DNA of 64,000 bases from Bettongia penicillata ogilbyi (GCA_023548195.1 JAJHZJ010000271.1:879565-943564); one strand, 5' to 3'; shown: positions 10,685 through 21,639, counted from the stretch's first letter. The notes: generated by a model not told the origin, from the sequence alone. Program-made: numbers and translations.

Positions 10685-12566
10685 GGGACTTCTAGGAGGC
10701 AAAATAGCCAAGTAAACAGTAAATCTCGACAACTCTGTCCCTCCAAACAATCACAAAATACCACCCCAAAACAATCCTGGAATGCCAGAACTAGAAAAAA
10801 GGTAGAGTAAAACAATCTCTGAGCCCAAGAAACTTGGAAGACCATCAGCAAACGCCTGTCTCACTTGGGTAAAGGAGGAGTGCAGTCCAGGACAGTAGGC
10901 ATCCCAGCAAGTCAATAACAAGCCCCCACTTTAGCAAAGCAGAGGTAGATTCTGAGTCCCAGTGGAGTGGACCATGTAGATGCCAACAAAAGGACTCCCC
11001 ATTTGCCTCAGTATAGCCAGGTGAATAGCAGATGCAAGCTCTGGGAACAGCCACATGCTTTAGCATAGCCCTGGGCAAAGAGACAACCTCTATTGGTCAG
11101 ATCTCCATGTGCTTCAGTACTTCAGTGTAACCTCAGGCAAACAGGTAGATGCCAAACCTATAGGTGCCTAACCAAACTGGTAGTCACCAGCATTGGCCCT
11201 GTCATGTGCTTCACCATAGCCCTGGCAAACAGGTACCCACCAGTGGCCAGACAACCATGTCCTTCAGTGTAACCCAGAGAAACAAAGAAACACTGCCACC
11301 AGACCTCAAATCATGCCAGAATACTATCACTTGGCTCACCACCAGGTAAGCTGTCAGACCCTACATCCTCCAGCAGTGCTAGTCATCCAAAAAGAAGGGT
11401 ACCCTGTGAATCTTAGGACAACATGTGTGAAGTATCAAGTAAATAGCCAGAGACTGTAACCCCTGGCACAAGAAGTCAGAAATAGTGCCCCTTCTACCCT
11501 AGAAGCAGAATTCAAATTTAAAAGAAAGGAAAAGACCAAAAAGGATTATCAAAGTAACAACAAAAAAAATCTGAAGATAGAAATTTACTGAGGTGACAAG
11601 GAAGATCAAGATGAAAACTCAGAAGATGACAACAGTGGTAAAACACCCATGGTCAAAATTAAAAAAAAAAAAAATAGAAAGTGGTTTCAAGTCCAGAAAG
11701 AACTCATGGAAGAGTTCAAAAAGGAGCTTAAAAATCACAGGAGAGGAAGAAGAAAAATTGTGGAAAAACAAATGAGAGTGACACAAATGAATTTTGAAAA
11801 ATAGAGTGAGTCAGCAAGGTACAAAAAGAAAATAATTGGTTAACAAGCAGAATTGGTCAAATGGGAAAGGAGATGCAGAAATCCGCTGAAGAAAACAACT
11901 CCTTAAAAAATACAATTGCCAAATAGAAAAGAAAGTAAAAAAAATAATTGAGGAAAACCACTATTTAAAAGTTAGAATTGGGCAAATGGAAGCTAATGAC
12001 TCTATGAGACACCCAGAATCAATCAAACAAATTCAAAAAAAATGAAAAGAAAAAAAGAAAATGTAATACACCTCATGTGAAAAACAACTAACCTAGAAAA
12101 TAGGTCCAGGAGAGAAACTGTCAGAATCATTGGACTACCTGTAAGCCATAAGCAAGAGGAGCATCATTTCAAGAAGTCATTAAGGAAAACTATGTTTGTG
12201 TCATGGAACCAGAGAACAAAATATGCCTTGGAAGAATCCAACTACCACCTCAAGAAAGAGATCTCAAAATAAAATCTCCAAGCAACAATATAGCCAAATT
12301 TCAGAAATACCAGGTGAAAGAAAAAATTCTGTAAATAACTAGAAAAAACGATTCAAATATCAGGAAGCCATAATAAGGATCATACTAGACTTGGCAACTG
12401 GAATGTTGAAAGATCTGGGGTCATGGAATGTGATATTCTGGAAAGCAAAAGAGCTAGGACTACAAACAAAAATCACTTATCCAGTGAAATTTAACATAAT
12501 AAATCAAAGGGGAAATGGTCATTCAAAGAAATAGAAGGATTTTTAACTTTCATAAGGAGAAGAGCA
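10685..12566 (+). mobile_element. L1 LINE 5' half (5'UTR and ORF1), 3'-truncated
   Basis: The 5'UTR begins near 10685 with an L1-start-like 'gggacttctaggaggcaaaa' and runs to about 11500. A degenerate ORF1 follows to about 12566. There is no 3'UTR or poly(A); the sequence stops inside ORF1 and meets the antisense L1 at 12567. The 5'UTR resembles that of the copy at 57.4 kb rather than the HAL1 copies. Confidence 0.75.
11500..12566 (+). pseudogene. L1 ORF1 remnant
   Basis: ORF1 encodes the RNA-binding chaperone of L1. Lysine/glutamate-rich coiled-coil sequence covers 11590-12060. The C-terminal RNA-binding region is recognisable at nucleotide level by its order: 'aaaataggtccaggagagaa' (12097), 'tggactacctgtaagccata', 'caactaccacctcaagaaag' (12239), 'aaaattctgtaaataactag', and 'tcatggaatgtgatattctgg' (12420). 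Many stops and frameshifts; the last part of the ORF is lost at the junction. Confidence 0.75.
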
Positions 12567-12579
12567 GAATTATCATTCC

Positions 12580-13330
12580 ATAGCCTTTTATTACATAAAT
12601 TTTTTTACTGCATTTTTATCTGAGAAAGTTGCACTGACTTTGTCTTTCTGCACTGGTTTGTGAGGTTTTTATGGTCTAGCACAAGGTCAATTTTTGTATA
12701 TGTACCATGGACTGCTGAAAAAAAGGGTATATTCCTTTCTGTTACCATTCAGTTTTCTCCAGAGACCTATCATATCTACCTTTGTAAAGGCCTGTTCCCC
12801 TCCTTAACTTGTTCTTTATTTTGAGGTTCGGTTTATCAAGTTCAAGTGATGTGCCCCACTAGTATAGTTTTGCTGCCTGTTTCTTTCTGTAACTCCCTTA
12901 ACTTCTGCTCTAAGAATGTGAGTACTATACACTTGGTGAACATATGTTTAGCAATGATATTTTTTCTTTCTCTATGGTGCCTTTTAGCAAGATGTAGTTT
13001 CCTTCCATATCTCTTTTGCTTTTGCTTTGTCTGAGATTAGGATTTCTATCCCTGTTTTGTTTTGTTTTGTTTTTTTACATCAGCTGAAGCATAATATATT
13101 CTGCTCCAACCTTTTCCCTTTCCCTTGTGTGTATCCTGCATTTCAAATGTGTTTCCTGTAAACAACATATTGTTCAATTGTGGTTTCTAATGTATTCTAC
13201 TGTCTACCTTCATTTTATGGGAGAATTCAACCCATTCACATTCAAAGTTACAATTACTATCTCTGTCTTTCTCTCCATCCTATTTCCCCCTGTTTTTTCT
13301 TTTATTTCTCCTTTCTCCCTTCCCCTCCAG
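12580..13330 (-). pseudogene. L1 ORF2 endonuclease remnant
   Basis: Plus-strand phrases at 12650-12770, 12830-12920 and 13080-13260 are the antisense of EN and match the copy at 4650-5548 in order, including the region of the QETH motif near 13140-13170. The reading frame is broken throughout. Confidence 0.75.
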
Positions 13331-13869
13331 AATAGTTTTGTTTTGGCCACTGCCTTCCCAGTCTTGCATCTCTTCTATCAGCCCCCCTCCCTTTTATTCC
13401 ACTTTTCCTTTACAAAATGCTCCCTCCCTTTTAATCTCCCCTTCCTTTTTCCCCCTTTCCCCTCCTACTTCCCAAAGGGCAGGTTGGATTTCTCTGCTTA
13501 TTATGTTGTTGCCTCCCTGAATCAAATCAGATGAGAGCAAATTTCAAACAATGCTCATCTGCCTCCCCTCTTTCCCTCTACTATAATATGTTTTTGTTCC
13601 TCTTTCTGGGATATAATTTACCTTTTTCTACCTTCTCTTTTTTTCTTTTAATATTAGAATATATAATATTAGAATCCCTCCTTACTCTTAAATCACATTT
13701 TTTCTCATCCCATCAGTAAATTTATACTCACTCCCTCTATCCATGTATATCCCACTTAAATGTCGTAATTAGTATGCAATTCTCAAGTAACATCTTCCCT
13801 TATAGGGATATAAATACTTTGCACATATTGAATAACATGCCTCTCTTGATTCTTATATTTGAAGATCAA

Positions 13870-14790
13870 ATTTTCTATTGAGTTCTGGCCTTTTCATTAG
13901 GAATATCTAGAAATCGCTTATTTCATTGAATGTCCAGCTCCTTGCCTCAAATATTATACTCAGTTTTGCTGGATAATTGATCCTTGGTTGTAGTTCAATC
14001 TCTTTTCAGTTACAGAATATCACATTCCAATCCCTCCAATCTTTTAACATAGAAGCCACAAGGTCATGTGTGATTCTACTAGTATTTCCTCAATATCTGA
14101 ATTGCTTCTTTCTGATATTTTCTCCGTAACTTGATAGTTCTGGAATTTGGTAACAATATTCCTTGTCATTTTCAATTTGAGATCACTTTCAGGAGGTGAT
14201 CAGTGTATTCTTTCTATGATACTTTGCCCTCTGAATCTAGGACCTCAGGGCAGTTTTCCTTCATGATTTCTTGAAATATATTGTCCACGATATTTTTTCA
14301 TCATGGCTTTCTAGTAGATGAGTAATTCTTATATTTTCTATCCTGGATCTATGTTCCAGATCAGGTATTTTTCCAATGAGATATTTTATATTTTCTTCAA
14401 TTTGTTTTCATTCTTTAGATTTCTTTTGACGGATTCTTGATGTGTCATAGTCATAAGTCTAATTTTTAATAAATTGTTTTCTTCAGTTAACTTTCATATG
14501 CCCTTTTCCATTTTTCCCGTTTTTCCATTTAGGTTTTGTATCTCATTCACTTGCCCAATTTTCTTTTTTAAGGAACTATTCTCTTCAATACATTCTTTTT
14601 TCATATTTTTAAAATCATTGGGCAATTTTTCTTCTACCTCTCTAATCTGGTTTAATTCTTCTTGAGCTCTTCCATTAATGCTCTTTGTGCTTGAGACCAT
14701 TTCATATTCCCTTCTCAGGTTTCAGATGTGAAAAACATCTCAATGCTGACCTCTTAGGTATTTGTGTTTTGGACTTTGTCTTTTTCTGCT
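13870..14790 (-). pseudogene. L1 ORF1 remnant
   Basis: Antisense ORF1. A 68-codon frame at 14494-14700 keeps part of the coiled coil (MEKGI at its end; ELNQIREVEEKLPNDF inside it). The RNA-binding half is visible in nucleotide order between 13900 and 14350, including the antisense of the ENRSR segment near 14340-14360. No intact frame. Confidence 0.75.
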
Positions 14791-15431
14791 CATGATGAAT
14801 GATTTTTCCTGGCTTTTAAACTGGATCTCTCTTTTGGGGGTACAGGGGACTCTGTTCCACATTTGTTGTGCTGAGAACTTGAGGCTTTCTATTTTATGGC
14901 CTCTTTCTTTCAGCTAGAAGCTAGAATTCTACAGCTTACCTGTTCCTGAATTGGCTGATGTGCCAAGGCAGAGAGGAAGTCTTTCTGATTTTCCCCAGGG
15001 TTACCCTGAAGCTCACTGTATGACTTGTTAGGGATCTGGCCACAGGAGGTCTCCTCCTCCCCTGAGCTAGACCACAGGCAGATTCATTGTCTAGTTAACC
15101 CCCTTCTGTGCTTGTGTCTGCCCAATTCCCCTGCCTGTGCTAAGGCACACCTGGGGTCCTGGTGTTGGTGCTTACAGTTTCCACCCCCCTGGGGCTCAGG
15201 GTCTCCTCTTGGTTTGCTGAGGTGGCGCTGCCTGGGACACCTCTACTACTGTACTGGTCTCCTTCAATCACAGCTAGAGGGACTCTCCTTGACAATCTCC
15301 TTGACTTCCAAAACTAAGAGAGTGTTTTCCCTTTTGAGTGATTCCACTATTCCAGGATTTTTTCTTGGGCAGTATTCTCTGGATTTTTAAAGGTCAACAA
15401 GGGAAGGGTGAGAGCACTTACAATTTATTCT

Positions 15432-15442
15432 ACCATCTTGGC
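15432..15442 (-). promoter_or_regulatory. YY1-type motif at the 5' end of an L1
   Basis: The minus strand reads GCCAAGATGGT, close to the YY1 core AAGATGGC. Known L1 5'UTRs carry such a site that positions transcription start. Here it marks the element's 5' terminus. Confidence 0.5.
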
Positions 15443-15469
15443 TCTCATGGGGTAAAATAGGGGTCTTTC

Positions 15470-15868
15470 AAACCTTTATTCTGTGGGCTAATAATCTCTG
15501 AAATGGCTGCTGCTGTTATCATAGACCTATACTTCTCTCTCCCTCACTTCCACTAGACTCCTGATCTGTTCTGATATGTTTCAGGATTTGCACTGCTGCT
15601 TCTGATTCATTTCAGGCTGGTGGTTCCTGATCCTGCTCCACTGTGGTCAAGTCTGTGCTGGTGCATCCTATGTACTCTGGGCATCCCCAGTGCCATGTAA
15701 CATATCCTTTCCACCGACCTTCTGGGCTGTCCTAGGCTGGAAATCTGCCATATTCTGTCTCCTAGTGTATTATGTCACTCTAAAATTTGTTCAGATTCTC
15801 TTTTTAGAGCTATTAAGTAAGTCCGTGCTCTCATTCCTCCATCTTGGTTCCATCCTCTTCCTAGAAGT
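15470..15868 (-). mobile_element. L1/HAL1 5'UTR fragment
   Basis: Resembles the antisense 5'UTR of HAL1 copy E (48950-49160): 'ttctgggctgtcctaggctggaaatct' near 15720, 'cactctaaaatttgttcag', and a 5' end with an AAGATGG motif near 15837-15850. ORF1 is not attached; only about 400 bp survives. Confidence 0.65.
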
Positions 15869-15989
15869 ATTTCTGAAAACAGTTGCAAAAACTTCATAAA
15901 GCTTGGGATAGTATAATCCCCTTCCCACTGGAAACAGAGAACTACCTTGACAAAGAGCTCATAAGTCAACTAAGTGACTGGGGAAATGA

Positions 15990-17400
15990 GAAAATACCAA
16001 GAAAAAAACATTGGACTATAGAATCTTATTTTGATGACAAGGAAGAACAAAACATTCAACTACAAGAAGACAACAAAATCAAAGGTCATACATCCAAAGA
16101 CTCCAACAAAAACATGAATTGATCCCACAGCATGGGAGAGCTCCAAAAGGAATTTTAAAACCAAGTAAGAGAAGTAGAGGAAAAATTGAGAAAAGAAATG
16201 AGAGTAATGTAAGAAAATCATGAAAAAACAAGTTAACTACTTATTAAAGAGGACCCCACCCCAAATTGTGAAGAAAATATCACCTTAAAAGTAGATCACA
16301 CCAAATGATAAAAGAGGTCCAAAAAGTCAAATTGGAGGAGAATGCCTTAAAAAGCATAATCGGCCAAATGGAAAAGGTGATCAAAAACTTCACTGAAGAA
16401 AATAATTCCTTAAAAAATTAGAATGGAGCAGATGGAAGCTAATGAATTTATGAAATATCTAGAAATTATTAAATAAAACCAAAAGATGAAAAACATAGAA
16501 GACAATGTAAAATATCTCATTGGAAAAAGTGCTTACTTGAAAAACAGATCCAAGAGAGAAAATTTTAAAAATTATTGGATTACCTGAAAGCCATGATAAA
16601 AAAAGAGCCTACTCATCATCTTTTGAGAAATTGTGAAGGAAATCTGCCATAATATTCTAGAAGCAGAGGATAAAAGAGATTTTGAAAGAACCTATAGATT
16701 GCCTGTTAAAAGAGATCCCAAAAGGAAAACACCTAGGAATATTTTTTGCCAAATTCCAGAGTTTTCAGATCAAGGAGAAAATATTGCAGGTAGCCAGAAA
16801 GAAAGAATTGAAATATTGTAGAATCATAATCAGAATAACACAAGGTCTAGCAGCTTCTACATCAAGGGATCAGAGTGCTTGGAATATGATATTCCAGAGG
16901 ACAAAGGAGCTGCAATTAAAGCCAAGAATCACCCACCCAGCAAATTGAGTATAATACTTCAAGAAGAAAGGTGGATTCGTCCATCCTTCATTGCCGAAGA
17001 AGACCATGCCATCAGAGAAACAATGACATGACTTGCACTTGACTTTGTTTTGAGTGATGGAGGGCTCTGCAGGTCACCAGCATTACTTCTCCTCCAGACC
17101 CATCTGAATCCAGTGACCAGATATTCATCAGGATGACTTGAGACGACCCAGAATGAGGCAATTGGGGTTATGTGACTTGCCCAAGGTCACACAGATAGTG
17201 AGTGTCAAGTGAGATTTTAATTCAGGTCCTCTTGCCTCCTGCACTGGTGCTCTATCCACTGCATTACCTAGCTGCCCAAAGAGGAAAAATAGAAATTTGA
17301 GGAAATAGAGGACTTTCAAACATTCTTTATGAAAAGACCGGAGCTGAATATAACATTTAACTTTCAAATGCAAGAATCAAGAAAAACATGGCAAGTTAAA
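15990..17400 (+). pseudogene. ORF1 remnant of HAL1 copy G
   Basis: Frames at 16633-16821 and 16682-16948 together show the ORF1 C-terminal RNA-binding half: KRDPKRKTPRNI, then IKEKILQVARKK, IIIRITQGLAAS and LKPRITHPAN. These correspond to the conserved blocks of L1 ORF1p (PF02994-type). The two frames overlap in different phases, so at least one frameshift lies between. The coiled-coil half upstream (16130-16450) is full of stops. The SINE interrupts the last part; residual ORF1 end continues at 17288-17400. Confidence 0.8.
16961..17287 (-). mobile_element. Full-length marsupial tRNA-headed CORE-SINE (Mar1/WSINE type), with 9-bp TSD
   Basis: On the minus strand the element starts GGGCAGCTAGGTAATGCAGT (17258-17277), the tRNA-like head with an A-box-like segment, followed by a decayed B-box, the CORE motif CTGTGTGACCTTGGGCAAGT (near 17176-17195), and a long 3' part ending in a 'cttcggcaatgaaggatgg' segment. 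It interrupts ORF1 of HAL1 G. Flanking AAGAAGAAA (16961-16969) and AAGAGGAAA (17279-17287) are a probable TSD, 8 of 9 matching. Confidence 0.8.
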
Positions 17401-17872
17401 CAGGAAAGAGAAATCATAAGGAACTTACTAAAATAGGATGAGTGGAACATGAAGTGATGATATCTAAAAATAAAATAACTGATGAGAGGAATATATTGGG
17501 AGAAGGAGAAAGGGATAACATATTGGGATAAATTATCTCACATAAAAGAGGCAAGAAAAAGTGTTTTTCAATGCATGTGAAAAAGAGAGACATGAGAGAT
17601 GATGGGTAAACTTTACTCTCACTGGATTTGGCTAAAGGAAGGAATAACATGCACATTCAATTGGATCTTACCCTACAAGAAAGTAGAGGGAAAGGCTATG
17701 GTGAGTGGTAATAGAAGAGAGGGAAAATGGGAGGAGGGGATAATCACAAGTAAACACTTTTGAGCAGAGATAGGGCCAAAAGGGAGAATAGACTAAGGGA
17801 GGGGGCAGGATAAGATGGAAGGAAACATAGTTAGTCTTTCACAACATGATTGTAATGAAAGTATTTTGCATG

Positions 17873-17876
<4 letters not shown>

Positions 17877-17966
<90 letters not shown>
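17877..17966. repeat. (TA)45 microsatellite in HAL1 G 3'UTR
   Basis: About 90 bp of uninterrupted TA. It sits where the other HAL1 copies have 'aaaactacacagata', so it arose from that segment. Confidence 0.95.
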
Positions 17967-17967
<1 letters not shown>

Positions 17968-18320
17968 CCTCCATCGAATTGCTTCCTGTTTCAATATGGG
18001 TGGATGTGGAGGGAAGAAGGGTGAGAATTTGGAACTCAGTTTAAAAAATAAATGTTAAAGATTGTTTGTACATGCAACTGAGAAATGAGACATACTGGCA
18101 ATGGGGTATAGAATGGGTTATAGAAATCTACCTTGCCCTACAAGAAAATAGAGGGAAAGTGATAAGAGAAGGGGGAGTGTTAGAAGGGAGGACAGACTGG
18201 GGTAAGGGGTAATCTGAATACACGCTTTCTTGGGGTGGGGGAGGGAAGATATGGGGAGAAAATTTGGAACTCAAAATCTTGCGGAAGTGAATATTGAAAA
18301 GGAAAAAAAAATGAATTAAG

Positions 18321-18768
18321 AAAAAAATACCAAAAACACAACTAAAGACAAAACAGAAATTCTGAAAATCAAATGAGATAAATTTGCAAATAGAAATAAA
18401 ATTATTAAAATAATAAATTTAAAAAAAAAAGAACGCTAAAATCGTTTTGACATGTAATTGGGGAAAAATACTATCTTAGAAAGAGTGAGGATACTAGTTC
18501 TCAGATTGTGACTGTTTTCTAGGCTTAAAATGATTTTGAGATAATAGGATAAGGGAGAAAAGGAAAATAATGACAAACTCATTTTTTTATTGTCTAGTGC
18601 TCTTAATTCAATCAAGTCTGGTTTTATGTGCTGTGATGATTTGCACACTTAATCATTCTCTTTCTCTCATCTTCAGTCTCTCATTCACTGCTGCCAACAA
18701 AGATAAGTAGTTCATTGTTTAAAAGCAAAATTTTTTAAATTTAAAAAAAAAAATAAAAGCACAACAAC
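18321..18768. other. A-rich, then unrecognised sequence
   Basis: A-rich continuation of the HAL1 G tail to about 18430, then sequence that may be an old L2 piece ('cttcagtctctcattcactg' near 18672). No gene. Confidence 0.35.
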
Positions 18769-18793
18769 AAAAACTTCATTTGGAGGGATGGAG

Positions 18794-18805
18794 CCAAGAT
18801 GGCGG
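18794..18805 (+). promoter_or_regulatory. YY1-type site at the 5' end of HAL1 A
   Basis: CCAAGATGGCGG matches the YY1 consensus and lies 12 bp inside the 5' TSD boundary, as it does in mammalian L1 5'UTRs. This implies the transcript that gave this copy started at the true 5' end. Confidence 0.6.
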
Positions 18806-19175
18806 AGTAGAAAGACTCACGTATGCTAGCTCCGAATCCACAGCCCATATATTTCCTGCAAGAAGAACTCCCCACAAATTCTGGAGCACTGCAAGGTACG
18901 CAGAAACACAGTGGAAAAGATTTCCATTCCAGAGAGCCCTGGAGAGCCGTCCCCAGGGTCCGTCATGCCACAGAAAGCAGAACCCATCCCAGCACTGCCC
19001 GGGCCGCGGACCCAGAGGAGCAGATCCGAGCAGGCTTCAGGGACGGAACCTCTGGCGGCTGCGAAGGTCCCTCTGCCACAGATGCTACAGGTCAGTGAGA
19101 GAGACTTCTTGGCTGGCCGAGAGGGGAGCAGGGTGTCTCTGTGCCTTGGGCCCCTTCGGGAGGAAGCAGCGGAGG

Positions 19176-19236
19176 GAATGGCAGAGGCAGCGGCAGAGGC
19201 AGTGGCAGAGGTAGTGGTGGGGGCAGTGGCAGCGGC
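19176..19236. repeat. GGCAGM hexamer-like minisatellite in HAL1 A 5'UTR
   Basis: About ten GGCAGA/GGCAGC/GGTAGT units. Copies B and C hold only one to two units at the same place, so it expanded in or before copy A. It creates spurious open frames on both strands. Confidence 0.8.
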
Positions 19237-19477
19237 CCAGGACAGCAGGCAGCAGCAGGCAGAAGTTCAGGTCTTTGCATAAACCCCCGGAGGGAACTGA
19301 GCCTGGGAGGCAGACTTGCCCCCACCTGAGCATGCTCATATTGAATAGCCCCTGCACCCTCCATGGAAAGCCCTGAGGCTGGGAAGCAGCATTTTAATCT
19401 CAGACCCCAAGCACTGGCTGGGCAGATCTAGGCAGGGGTGGAGAAGAATCTCAGAAGTCAAGTAACTGGCTGGGAAA

Positions 19478-20577
19478 ATGCCCAGAAAAGGGAAAAAAAT
19501 AAGACCTTAGAGAGCTACTTTATTGGGGAAGAGATGTTCCTTCCTCCCTTCCTTTCTGATGAAGAAGTACAATGCTTGCCATCAGGGAAGGATGTGGAGG
19601 TCGGGCCCTCTCTATCCCAGACATCCCAGGTGGATGTCTGGTGGGCTCAGGCCATGAAAGAGCTCAAAAAGGATTTTGAAAATCAAGTTAGACAGGTGGA
19701 GGAAAAACTGGGAAGAGAAATGAGAGAAATGCAAGAAAAACATGAAAAACGAGTCAATACCTTGTTAAAGGAGACCCAAAAAAATGCTGAAGAAAATAAC
19801 ACCTTGAAAAGTAGGCTCACTCAATTGGCAAAAGAGCTTCAAAAAGCCAATGAGGAGAAGAATGTTTTCAAAAGCAAAATTAGCCAAATGGAAAAAGAGA
19901 TTCAAAACTCACTGAAGTAAATAGTTCTCTCATGATTAGAATGGAACAGATGGAGTCTAGTGACTTTCTGAGAAACCAAGAAATCATAAAACAAAACCGA
20001 AAGAATGAAAAAATAGAAGAGAATGTGAAATATCTCATTGGAAAAACAACTGACCTGGAAAATAGATCCAGGAGAGACAATTTAAAAATTGTCAAACTAC
20101 ATGAAAGCCATGATCAAAAAAGAGCCTAGACATCATCTTCATGAAATTATCAAGGAAAATTGCCCTGATATTCTAGAACCAGAGGACAATATAAGTAGTG
20201 AAGGAATCCATCGATCACCACCTGAAAGAGATCCAAAAAAAGAAACTCCTAGGAACATTGTGGCCAAATTCCAGAATTACCAGGTCAAGGAGAAAATATT
20301 GCAAGCAGATAGAAAGAAACAATTCCAGTATTGTGGAAATACAATCAGGATAACTCAAGATGTAGCAGCTTCTACATTAAGGGTTCAAAGGGTGTGGAAT
20401 AAGATATTCCAAAAGTCAAAGGAACTAGAATTCAAACCAAGAATCACCTACCCAGCAATACTCAGTATAATACTTCAGGGGAAAATATGGTCTTTCAATG
20501 AAACAGAGGACTTTCAAGCATTCTTGATGAAAAGACCAGAGCTGAAAAGAAAATTTGACTTTCAAACACAAGAATGA
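19478..20577 (+). pseudogene. HAL1 A ORF1 (L1 ORF1p-like), frameshifted
   Basis: The product would be a trimeric RNA-binding chaperone of about 365 residues. The conserved start is ATG at 19478 (MPRKGKK), not the longer open frame beginning upstream at 19438. Three parts survive: an N-terminal and coiled-coil frame to 19920 (FENQVRQVEEKLGREMREMQ heptads), 19932-20129 (MEQMES, YLIGKTTDLENRSRRDNLKI, the RRM-like part), and 20089-20577 (ETPRNIVAKFQNYQVKEKIL, NTIRITQDVAAST, FKPRITYPA, ending in FDFQTQE). Comparison with B and C shows single-base losses in the A-run after MPRKG, near 19905, and in the A-run at 20109-20114. Not functional. Confidence 0.9.
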
Positions 20578-21639
20578 GAAGAAGCATGAAAAAGTAAACA
20601 GCAAAGAGAAGTCATAAGGGACTTACCAAAGGTGAACTGTTTACATTCCTACATGGAAAGACAATATTTGTAACTCTTAAAACTTTTCAGTGTCTGGGTA
20701 TTTGGTGGGACCACACACAGATGTACACACACACACACACACACACACATACACACATGTACATGCATGCACGTGCACACACATACACACATGTATGCAC
20801 ATACAGAGACAGAGAGCACAGAGTGAATTGAATAGCATGGGACTATATGTTAAAAGAAATTAAGGTATACGGTGACAGAGAAATGTAGTCGGAGGAGAGA
20901 GGGTGAAATGGAATGGGGTAAATTATCTCTCATTCAAGAGGCAAGCAGGAGACTTTTTCGTGGAGGGAAAAAAAGGAGAGCTGAGAAAAAAAAATGAAGT
21001 TTACCCTCATCACATTCGACTGAGGAAGGAGTAAAATGCACACTCATTTTGGTATGAAAACCTATCTTACACTACAGGAAAGTGGGGGAGAAGGAGATAA
21101 GGAGGGAGGGAGGGATGATGGAAGGGAGGGCAATGGGAGGAGGGAGCAATTTGAAGTCAACACTCTTGGGGAGGGACAGGATCAAAAGACAGAGTAGATG
21201 TAGTGGGTGGTAGGATATGATGGAGGGAAATAGAGTTAGTCTTACACAACACGACTGTTATCGAACTCATTTGCAAAACTACACAGATAGGGCCTATACT
21301 GAATTGCCTGCCTTCCCAAAGGTAATGGGTGGGGAGGGAGGGATGGGGAGAATTTGGAACTCAAAATTTTAGAAACAACTGTTTAGTATTGTTGTTGCTA
21401 CTAGGAAATAAGAAATACAGGTAATGGGGAATAGAAAGTCATCTGGCCCTACAGGAGAAAAGAGAAGATGGGGACAAGAGAAGGGAGGGTTGATAGAATA
21501 GAGGGCAGATTGGTGATAGGGGAAATTAGAATGCTTGGGGTATTGGGGTGGGGGAAGGGGATAAAAGGGGAGAAAATTTGGAACCCAAAATTTTGTGAAA
21601 ATGAATGTAAAAAGTTAAATAAATAAATTTTTATTTAAA
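20578..21639 (+). other. HAL1 A 3'UTR with CA repeat and two G-rich modules
   Basis: A (CA)n block lies at 20727-20805. Purine tracts with several GGG runs lie at 21085-21150, 21308-21345 and 21541-21572, capable in principle of G-quadruplex formation as in L1 3'UTRs. The module 'agaatttggaactcaaaatttt' occurs at about 21348-21370 and again, slightly varied, at about 21570-21595. Confidence 0.8.

Larger units (their letters stand above)
12567..15449 (-). mobile_element. L1 LINE 5' half (5'UTR, ORF1, start of ORF2), 3'-truncated
   Basis: Minus-strand order: 5' end at about 15449 with a YY1-type motif, 5'UTR (about 14800-15449), ORF1 (about 13870-14790), spacer (13340-13860), and the endonuclease part of ORF2 (12580-13330). 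It stops in the EN domain with no poly(A), exactly where the plus-strand L1 stops. Confidence 0.8.
15869..18320 (+). mobile_element. HAL1 copy G (half-L1), older, split by a SINE
   Basis: Plus-strand order: end of 5'UTR (15869-15990), ORF1 (about 15990-17400, interrupted by the SINE), then directly a purine-rich HAL1-type 3'UTR (17400-18320) with no ORF2. The 3'UTR holds the 'ctctcactgg..aaaggaaggaataa' segment (17620), an AGGAGGGG tract (17735), a large (TA)n, and two copies of the 'agaatttggaactca' module (18020 and 18260). More diverged than copies A-C. Confidence 0.8.

Noticed and set aside
17846..18058. Open frame with a long Tyr-Ile repeat
   Set aside because: Translation of the (TA)n microsatellite.
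18780..19364. Several overlapping open frames (up to 144 codons) on both strands, including alanine- and proline/leucine-rich ones
   Set aside because: They lie in the GC-rich 5'UTR of HAL1 A and arise from the GGCAGM array. Copies B and C do not keep them.
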